The notes beneath the pieces are model-generated. The model did no database searches and had not been told where the DNA came from. It saw only the letters and a program-made list of their open reading frames with translations. Shown here in pieces: positions 1 through 4,281 of a stretch of DNA of 6,081 nt. The translations under genes and the position numbers were made by a program. This DNA comes from Prochlorococcus sp. AG-363-L02 (lineage in GTDB: Bacteria > Cyanobacteriota > Cyanobacteriia > PCC-6307 > Cyanobiaceae), in contig QCFP01000029.1 of NCBI GenBank assembly GCA_003280185.1, positions 1 through 6,081 of the forward strand. The letters are read 5' to 3'. How positions within the stretch are numbered: position 1 is the first letter of the stretch; each line of letters starts with the position of its first letter.

Positions 1-48
1 TCAACAGGACTGATGCGTTTTGGAGTTTTTAGGACTGGTGATGAATAA
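1..48 (+). CDS. possible 3' end of an unidentified gene (partial)
   Basis: Frame 1 of the plus strand is open from the left edge and ends in TAA at 46-48, giving the tail STGLMRFGVFRTGDE. It would converge on pheA, whose stop codon lies one base further on at 50-52; such tail-to-tail packing is normal in this compact sequence. The other two plus frames stop within the first 30 bases or so. Fifteen codons are too few to identify a family, and an open frame this short can easily arise by chance. No terminator hairpin is visible between this end and pheA. It may instead be plain intergenic sequence. Confidence 0.3.
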   Translation, partial: STGLMRFGVFRTGDE

Positions 49-49
49 C

Positions 50-892
50 TTAGCTTTTTTGGATTTCAGAACTTGGATAAACCCCAAAGCTCACTAGGTG
101 TTCACACAAAGGTTCTAAAACCCTAATTAGGCGTTCGTAGTTATCAGATTTGGTTGCAGATAGTTCAATGTCTACAAAAAATATGTATTCGCCAAGCTCT
201 CTTTTTGAAGGCCTTGATTCAATTCTACTCATGTTTAATCCAAGGTCTGCTATACATGTGAGTGCTTTTAGTAGGGCTCCTGGGACATTTGTTTTTAATG
301 AAAAGGCAAAGCTTCCAATGTCTCCTGTTTGCGTACTTTTCTCTTTTTTGAGTAATAAAAAGCGAGTTCTATTACCTTCAATATCATTTATTGGGAAAGC
401 CAATTCTTTTAGACCTGCTGTTTCTCCTGCGCTTCTAGATGAGATTGCTGCTCGGAAACGACTCCCGTAGACCATTTTTACTGCTTCAGCTGTGGAGCTA
501 GTAGAAAGCTGAAGTGCGTTTGGAAGGTTTTTTGCAAGCCATTCATTGCATTGTGCAAGGGCCTGAGGGTGAGATAACACCTCCGAAATCTCACTAAGAG
601 TCCCGCTGCTAAATAAAGAATGCTTGATAGGTAATACCAAAGCTCTGCTGATACTTAATTCCGGATGGGCCCAAAGTGTATCTAATGTTGCAGTCACTCC
701 TCCTTCTACGGAATTTTCTACTGGGACTACCGCTTTTTCGCAAAGATTGTTTGCGAGATGTTCGATTACCGCTCGTAATCCTTTACATGGGATTAAGTCT
801 GGTTTTGGAATTTTTTCTAGTTCAGCAAGCGCTAGAGCTGCTTTTTCGGCATAAGTACCTTCCGGTCCTAAAAAGGCCACACGAATTTGCAT
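50..892 (-). CDS. pheA: prephenate dehydratase (monofunctional, with ACT domain)
   Basis: This enzyme converts prephenate to phenylpyruvate, with loss of water and CO2, in cytoplasmic phenylalanine synthesis. The 280-residue length fits monofunctional prephenate dehydratases, and there is no chorismate mutase domain as in the fused enterobacterial PheA. The catalytic PDT domain covers about residues 4-182. It shows FLGPEGTYAE near the N-terminus, VVPVENSVEGGV at 56-67 and the diagnostic NRTRF at 174-178, whose Thr-Arg-Phe triplet is the family catalytic signature. An ACT domain follows at about 193-270, with GALLKAL (205-211) and ESRP (225-228), the motifs that bind phenylalanine in feedback-inhibited homologues, so allosteric inhibition by phenylalanine is expected. 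The ATG at 890-892 sits directly before the conserved first strand, so the start is secure. No Shine-Dalgarno sequence precedes it. It is transcribed divergently from the DUF1997 gene. I see no truncation or missing key residue. Confidence 0.97.
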   Translation of the reverse strand: MQIRVAFLGPEGTYAEKAALALAELEKIPKPDLIPCKGLRAVIEHLANNLCEKAVVPVENSVEGGVTATLDTLWAHPELSISRALVLPIKHSLFSSGTLSEISEVLSHPQALAQCNEWLAKNLPNALQLSTSSTAEAVKMVYGSRFRAAISSRSAGETAGLKELAFPINDIEGNRTRFLLLKKEKSTQTGDIGSFAFSLKTNVPGALLKALTCIADLGLNMSRIESRPSKRELGEYIFFVDIELSATKSDNYERLIRVLEPLCEHLVSFGVYPSSEIQKS

Positions 893-945
893 TGGAGATT
901 TGAGGGGGAAAGCTCGATAGGATCAATATGCCTTAGTCAAGAGAC
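893..945. promoter_or_regulatory. divergent spacer between pheA and the DUF1997 gene
   Basis: These 53 bases must hold the 5' ends of both divergent genes unless promoters lie inside the coding regions. On the plus strand TAGGAT (918-923) fits a TANNNT -10 box and would give the DUF1997 mRNA a leader of only about 15-20 bases; no good -35 box stands at the usual distance. On the minus strand TTGACT (complement of 935-940) resembles a -35 box for pheA, but no matching -10 lies 16-18 bases downstream. Neither start has a clear Shine-Dalgarno sequence. These are weak pattern matches only. Confidence 0.3.
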
Positions 946-1476
946 ATGTTTCTGGCCTTTCGAGCCAGCCAGCATCTAGATCTGCCTGTAAGACACAACA
1001 TTGAGCGTCTTCCAAGGTATCTTCTCGAGCAAGAAAGAGTTGTTGGCGCAATGCTAGATCCCCAAAAGTTAACTCTTCTAGCTCCCGGTAGTTTTCGCTA
1101 CACAGTAACTAGTTTGAATGTTTTTCAGCTTCAAATTAACCCTGTGGTTTCTATAGAGGTGGTCAACACTGATGGCAAACTCAAAATGCGAGCTACTGAT
1201 AGTGAATTAAGGGGCTTGGCAATGGTGGATGATTTTCAGCTAACACTTGATGCGACCTTAGAGGCCACATCCCATGGTTTAGAAGGGGAGGCGAATCTTG
1301 GGGTAACTGTAAGTCAGCCGCCTATATTGAAGCTGATTCCTGCAGGGGTTCTAGAGAGTACCGGTCAGTCTATTCTAAATGGAATATTGATAGGAATTAA
1401 GGCACGGGTAGGGAATCAATTATTAAATGACTTTAGTAATTGGTGCCAAGAATCAGGCAAAATTATTGATTCATAG
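946..1476 (+). CDS. DUF1997 family protein, function unknown
   Basis: I recognise this 176-residue protein as a member of DUF1997, a family found mainly in cyanobacteria and in plants and algae, where members are nuclear-encoded; no biochemical function is established that I know of. Characteristic segments are FRASQHLDLPV near the N-terminus (5-15), a helix-like stretch RYLLEQERVVGAMLDPQKL (24-42), the hydrophobic strand NVFQLQINPVVSIEV (58-72), and the C-terminal block PPILKLIPAGVLESTG (125-140) leading into a probable long helix (about 142-168). The alternation of strands with a final helix recalls helix-grip (SRPBCC/START-like) lipid- or ligand-binding folds, but that is my inference. There is no signal peptide or membrane segment, so it is probably soluble and cytoplasmic. 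The ATG is the first in frame after the TAG at 934-936, and the family motif begins at residue 5. It ends 5 bases before the convergent end of rnhB. Confidence 0.9.
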   Translation: MFLAFRASQHLDLPVRHNIERLPRYLLEQERVVGAMLDPQKLTLLAPGSFRYTVTSLNVFQLQINPVVSIEVVNTDGKLKMRATDSELRGLAMVDDFQLTLDATLEATSHGLEGEANLGVTVSQPPILKLIPAGVLESTGQSILNGILIGIKARVGNQLLNDFSNWCQESGKIIDS

Positions 1477-1500
1477 CAGAATTATTCACTAATATTTTTG
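1458..1500. terminator. AT-rich imperfect inverted repeat over the convergent gene ends
   Basis: CAAAATTATT (1458-1467) can pair with AATATTTTTG (1491-1500) at 9 of 10 positions around a 23-base loop, spanning both stop codons of the convergent DUF1997 and rnhB genes. With only 5 bases between these genes, any shared bidirectional terminator would have to lie here. The stem has a single G:C pair and no adjacent GC-rich core, so it is a poor intrinsic terminator and may simply reflect AT-rich sequence. Confidence 0.2.
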
Positions 1501-2066
1501 AGGAAACTTAGCCTATGAAGTTTAGAAGCTCCTTTGGCCTGAATTGCTTGGATATGTTTCTTTGTTCCATATCCCATGTTTGTTTCGAGTCCATAGCCAG
1601 GGAAAAGACAGGCTAATCTTCTGATTAAAGCGTCTCTGCTTTCTTTTGCGACAACACTTGCAGCTGAAATCTCAGCTAATTTCACATCTCCTTTGATTAT
1701 ATTTTTCTGTTGACCGTTCCATACTCGTAACGGTAGGTTGCCATCGATGAGAAGGAAATCAGGCTTTTTCGCAAGCTTTTGTATAGCTCTAATCATAGCA
1801 GTTTCAGTTGCTTCTCTTATTCCAAATTCATCAATTTCTCTTGAGGATGCTTGGCCAAGTGCCCATCCTATTGACAAAGACTTTATTAAAGGAACTAAAT
1901 ATGTTCTTTTCTTATGAGTAAGTAATTTGCTATCAGTTAAACCCTCTTTTCTTAGATATTTCGCAGTGCTGTTATTAAGGACAACGGCCCCAGCAAAAAC
2001 AGGTCCAAATAAGGAACCTCTCCCAACTTCGTCAATCCCTGCGATTATTTTTTTAGATGGCGACAT
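1482..2066 (-). CDS. rnhB: ribonuclease HII
   Basis: RNase HII cuts the RNA strand of RNA:DNA hybrids and incises at single ribonucleotides in DNA, starting ribonucleotide excision repair, with Mg2+ or Mn2+. The protein has 194 residues, close to the roughly 200 usual for bacterial RnhB. All four metal-binding acidic residues are visible: D12 and E13 in GIDEVGRG, D108 in LLIDGN and D145 in AKESRD. The family segments LTDSK (43-47), GDVKLAEISAASVVAK (126-141), GYGTKKH (165-171) and the terminal HRLSF (184-188) are also present. The ATG at 2064-2066 follows the rne stop codon by a single base, has no Shine-Dalgarno sequence, and lies 10 codons before the DEVGRG motif, so translation is probably coupled to termination on rne. 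It is likely co-transcribed with rne. It converges on the DUF1997 gene 5 bases away. The gene looks intact. Confidence 0.97.
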   Translation of the reverse strand: MSPSKKIIAGIDEVGRGSLFGPVFAGAVVLNNSTAKYLRKEGLTDSKLLTHKKRTYLVPLIKSLSIGWALGQASSREIDEFGIREATETAMIRAIQKLAKKPDFLLIDGNLPLRVWNGQQKNIIKGDVKLAEISAASVVAKESRDALIRRLACLFPGYGLETNMGYGTKKHIQAIQAKGASKLHRLSFLKNISE

Positions 2067-2067
2067 T

Positions 2068-3978
2068 TCATACGTTTGCTGATGAACGCCTTCTTCTTCT
2101 TCGCGAGTCTTCTGGTTCTTGTTCCGATTGTGTTTCAGAGACTTTTAGTGAGATTTCACTCTCTTCAAAATCCTCTAGATTGGTAATTTCTACATTTAAT
2201 TCTTCCTTTTCACTGTCAATCTCTGTTGGATTACTCTTAAGGCTCTCTTCGCTTTCATCACTGGAATCGCCATTAGATCGAAAAGTTGTTTTTCCTGAAT
2301 TACGCCCACGCCTTCTTCGGCGGAGAGAACCTTCTTGAATTTGTTGACGAGCTTCTTCAAGGATACTTTCTGGGTCTTCCCCTGGAAGTACAATCTTTAC
2401 CAATAAATTGTCATTTTCTGGTAAAGGATCTAGAAGAAGAGTAGGATTTAGCCCTAGCCATCCAAATAATTGAGCTTGTTCTTTAGTCATTGGCACTGCG
2501 ATTAACTCTGGATCTTGTCGAGAGTTGTTGACTTCTCGTTGAGCAATATCTTCTTGGCTTTCACTTTGTTCAATATTGCAATCAAGATTAGTTTCTGTTG
2601 AAGAATCAAATTCTTGTTGTGTGCTTTCTTGAGTTATCTTTCCGCGACCTTTTTTACGACGAGTGTTATTTGCATCAATAGAAGAGCTAAGATCACTTTT
2701 TCCAGAAGTAATGGATTTAACTAAACCTTGTTCAATTGCTAATGGTTGTAAAAGATCGTTGCCAGGAAGTACTCCTACATGACCAATTCCTCCACAATTA
2801 GGGCATTCTTTTCCAAAAAGTTCATATATATTTTGCCCTTGTCTTTTTCGAGTTAGCTCTACTAAACCGAGCTCAGTTAATTGAGAAATTTGAGGGCGTG
2901 CAGAATCATTACGAATGGCAGTAGTAAAATGCTCTAGTAAATGTAATTGATCACGTCTAGAATCCATATCAATAAAATCGACTATTATTACTCCACCAAT
3001 ATTTCTTAGCTTTAATTGTCTAGCGATTTCAATAGCTGCTTCACAATTTGTCCATAGAACAGTTTCTCTAGCATTAGCGGATCTCGTAAATGAACCTGAA
3101 TTCACGTCAATTACTGTAAGCGCCTCGGTAGGTTCGATAATTATGTAACCACCTGAGGGTAGGTCTACTCTTGGCTTGAGCGCATCACGTATTGATGCAT
3201 TAATACGGAAATGATCAAGGATATTCGCTGGTTCTTGATGAGCTTCTACTAATACATTTAGCCCATCATGTTCTAGGAAGCTATTGACTCGACTCAGTGC
3301 ATTTTCGTTGTCAACAACAATACTTGAAAGATTTTCTCCTTTATGGTCGCGTAAAACCCTATGAATAAAATCATCATCTCTATTTAGCAGCACTGGTGGA
3401 TCTGCTTTTTCAGAAACCTGTTGGATCGCTTCCCATTGTTTTAGAAGTGTTTCTAGATCATTGATGAGTAGTTCTTCGCTTACATCATTAGCTTCGGTTC
3501 GAATTAATAGCCCTGTACCGGGTGGCTTGATTAGAACACCAAGTGCTCTTAGTCGATTCCTCTCACTTTCACAATTAATTTTTCTAGAGATATTTACTCC
3601 TTGCCCATGAGGTTGGAGGACTAAGTAGCGTCCTGGGAGAGCAAGATTCCCTGTTAATCTTGGCCCTTTTGTGCCCGTTGGTTCTTTCATTACTTGAACC
3701 AGAACAGGTTGACTGGGCCTCAGAAGTTCTGTAATAGTTGCTGCTCCCTTCTTTTGCCGAAGCGGACCTAGGTCAGTTACATGGATAAAGCCATTCTTTT
3801 CACTTTCTCCAATGTTTACAAATGCTGCATCGATACTTGGGAGCACGTTTTCGACAGTGCCAAGAAAAACATCACCGATTTGGTAGCGACCTTGAGCGAC
3901 AATTAATTCATCTACTCTTTCATTGCTAAGCAGTGCTGCGATGCGCAGCTGCTCAGCAATGATGATTTGTTGGGGCAT
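2068..3978 (-). CDS. rne: ribonuclease E/G
   Basis: This endoribonuclease cuts single-stranded, AU-rich RNA, starts mRNA decay and processes stable RNAs. The 636-residue protein has a catalytic half of about 400 residues and a disordered tail. The S1 RNA-binding domain lies at about 35-125 (GDVFLGTVENVLPSIDAAFVN at its start). The metal-binding aspartates are D291 in DVNSG and D334 in DFIDM, spaced 43 apart exactly as in E. coli (D303 and D346). C392 and C395 in CPNCGG form the zinc-link, again at the E. coli spacing from the catalytic Asp. The tail (about 405-636) is acidic and Ser/Glu-rich, with basic patches at 440-447 and 553-559, a hydrophobic segment FGWLGLNPTLLLDPL (505-519), and a terminal RRRRRRSSA. 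The start MPQQIIIAEQ matches cyanobacterial RNase E. No Shine-Dalgarno sequence precedes the ATG; the bases before it are U-rich. rnhB follows after one base, and a 268-bp leader lies upstream. Confidence 0.97.
   Translation of the reverse strand: MPQQIIIAEQLRIAALLSNERVDELIVAQGRYQIGDVFLGTVENVLPSIDAAFVNIGESEKNGFIHVTDLGPLRQKKGAATITELLRPSQPVLVQVMKEPTGTKGPRLTGNLALPGRYLVLQPHGQGVNISRKINCESERNRLRALGVLIKPPGTGLLIRTEANDVSEELLINDLETLLKQWEAIQQVSEKADPPVLLNRDDDFIHRVLRDHKGENLSSIVVDNENALSRVNSFLEHDGLNVLVEAHQEPANILDHFRINASIRDALKPRVDLPSGGYIIIEPTEALTVIDVNSGSFTRSANARETVLWTNCEAAIEIARQLKLRNIGGVIIVDFIDMDSRRDQLHLLEHFTTAIRNDSARPQISQLTELGLVELTRKRQGQNIYELFGKECPNCGGIGHVGVLPGNDLLQPLAIEQGLVKSITSGKSDLSSSIDANNTRRKKGRGKITQESTQQEFDSSTETNLDCNIEQSESQEDIAQREVNNSRQDPELIAVPMTKEQAQLFGWLGLNPTLLLDPLPENDNLLVKIVLPGEDPESILEEARQQIQEGSLRRRRRGRNSGKTTFRSNGDSSDESEESLKSNPTEIDSEKEELNVEITNLEDFEESEISLKVSETQSEQEPEDSRRRRRRSSANV
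2077..2103 (-). other. rne: RNase E C-terminal nonapeptide (PNPase-binding motif)
   Basis: Residues 626-634 of the rne product read RRRRRRSSA, two residues before the end of the protein. Published work on cyanobacterial RNase E (Anabaena) describes a conserved C-terminal nonapeptide of this sequence that recruits polynucleotide phosphorylase, giving a minimal degradosome. The exact match here makes the same partnership likely; the match is seen, the interaction is inferred from that precedent. Confidence 0.85.
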
Positions 3979-3982
3979 AGAG

Positions 3983-4001
3983 AAAAACAGGGTGATCCCT
4001 G
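3983..4001 (-). promoter_or_regulatory. hairpin plus U5 tract just before the rne start codon
   Basis: On the rne mRNA strand the sequence reads CAGGG-ATCA-CCCTG, a perfect 5-bp GC-rich stem with a 4-base loop, then five U residues, CUCU and the AUG. This occupies the place where a ribosome binding site would be, and there is no AGGAGG-like element. The hairpin could hinder ribosome entry, present the U tract as an RNase E cleavage site for self-regulation, or act as a weak terminator/attenuator. The stem is short, so in vivo folding is uncertain. Confidence 0.35.
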
Positions 4002-4020
4002 GGTAGTTCAGATCCGATCA

Positions 4021-4281
4021 ATGACTGCAGGTGCACAGGATCTAGTTTGTAAAGAATTGATGGCTAGAAGCCTTTCAAGAAATAGACGGAGTCAATGCTC
4101 CTATGAAGTAAGCAACTCATTGGGGCTCGGATGTTACGGACCGAATTCAGCGAGAAGCTATGGCCTCGCTTTCCTCAAGACTGGAGGTAAGAAAAGCCTG
4201 GATATGGAAATGGCAGATTCTGCCCTCGGTCATATCCTTAATGACCCTAGCACTCAGACAAAATTAGTTCTTGTCTCTTAA
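4021..4281 (+). CDS. doubtful small open reading frame of 86 codons
   Basis: An ATG at 4021 opens a frame of 86 codons ending in TAA at 4279-4281, beginning MTAGAQDLVCKEL and ending TKLVLVS. The same frame also extends back to a TTG at 3967 inside rne on the other strand. It would lie divergent to rne and overlap the end of the radical SAM gene tail-to-tail by 35 bases. It has no Shine-Dalgarno sequence. I do not recognise a family. The protein is rich in Ser, Gly and Leu, with no signal peptide, membrane segment or clear domain. It covers nearly all of the gap, so the open frame could be incidental to a conserved leader RNA on the other strand. Gene callers may well annotate it; I consider it more likely not a gene. 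Confidence 0.22.
   Translation: MTAGAQDLVCKELMARSLSRNRRSQCSYEVSNSLGLGCYGPNSARSYGLAFLKTGGKKSLDMEMADSALGHILNDPSTQTKLVLVS
4149..4170. repeat. inverted repeat in the rne leader
   Basis: AGCGAG (4149-4154) and CTCGCT (4165-4170) are perfectly complementary 6-bp arms around a 10-base loop. In RNA from either strand this is a GC-rich hairpin. No T run follows on either side, so it is not an intrinsic terminator. Confidence 0.35.
4212..4224. repeat. 13-bp dyad GGCAGA-T-TCTGCC
   Basis: A perfect 6+1+6 dyad lies 22 bases beyond the stop codon of the radical SAM gene, in the upstream part of the rne leader. The one-base centre is too tight for a full RNA stem (a 4-bp stem with a 5-base loop is possible), so a DNA-binding dimer site is an alternative. 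No regulator is known to me for it. Confidence 0.3.
4228..4246. repeat. inverted repeat directly after the radical SAM stop codon
   Basis: GGTCAT (4228-4233) and ATGACC (4241-4246) form a perfect 6-bp stem with a 7-base loop, abutting the stop codon at 4247-4249. On the minus strand it is followed by GAGGGCAG rather than a T run, so it lacks the second half of an intrinsic terminator. It may stabilise the 3' end of the upstream message or belong to the rne leader fold. Confidence 0.35.

Larger units (their letters stand above)
3979..4246 (-). promoter_or_regulatory. probable rne 5' leader and promoter region (268-bp gap)
   Basis: This gap between the radical SAM gene and rne is by far the longest in the window; the others are 1-53 bases. 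By my count it is about 46-47% GC, similar to the start of rne and richer than the radical SAM gene, which is not what a decaying or AT-rich spacer would show. Short inverted repeats occur at 3988-4001, 4062-4072, 4088-4101, 4149-4170, 4212-4224 and 4228-4246. RNase E genes often carry long leaders through which the enzyme controls its own mRNA (established in E. coli and reported for cyanobacteria), so an autoregulatory leader is the favoured reading. I found no convincing -10/-35 pair for rne, so the transcript may start here or read through from the radical SAM gene. No tRNA, tmRNA, RNase P or 6S RNA signature was seen on either strand. Confidence 0.5.

Noticed and set aside
6..43. Direct repeat AGGACTG at 6-12 and 31-37
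   Set aside because: Only 7 bp and two copies; consistent with chance and not tied to any element boundary.
150..470. Plus-strand open frame of 106 codons inside pheA
   Set aside because: It lies antisense to the well-conserved ACT/PDT coding sequence of pheA and has no recognisable family; a shadow frame.
624..903. Two plus-strand open frames of about 75 codons over the pheA N-terminal half
   Set aside because: Both are antisense to the conserved PDT motifs and overlap each other; shadows.
2057..2338. Plus-strand Ser/Leu/Arg-rich frame of 93 codons over the rne tail
   Set aside because: Its composition is the mirror of the low-complexity acidic and arginine codons of rne; no independent evidence.
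2196..2393. Minus-strand frame of 65 codons within rne in another frame
   Set aside because: Fully nested in the rne tail with no ribosome binding site or recognised family; the rne frame itself is intact, so this is not a frameshift remnant.
4001..4020. tRNA T-loop-like GTTCAGATC
   Set aside because: The flanking bases do not form a 5-bp T stem, and no D or anticodon arm or acceptor stem is present at tRNA spacing.
4149..4200. Possible RNase P RNA core, because the minus strand contains GAGGAAAG
   Set aside because: The following bases do not match the conserved RNase P core, the complementary conserved region is absent, and the gap is too short.
3979..4246. Two-piece tmRNA, as found in this lineage
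   Set aside because: No tag-peptide reading frame of the known picocyanobacterial type and no TTCGAAT-type T arm on either strand.
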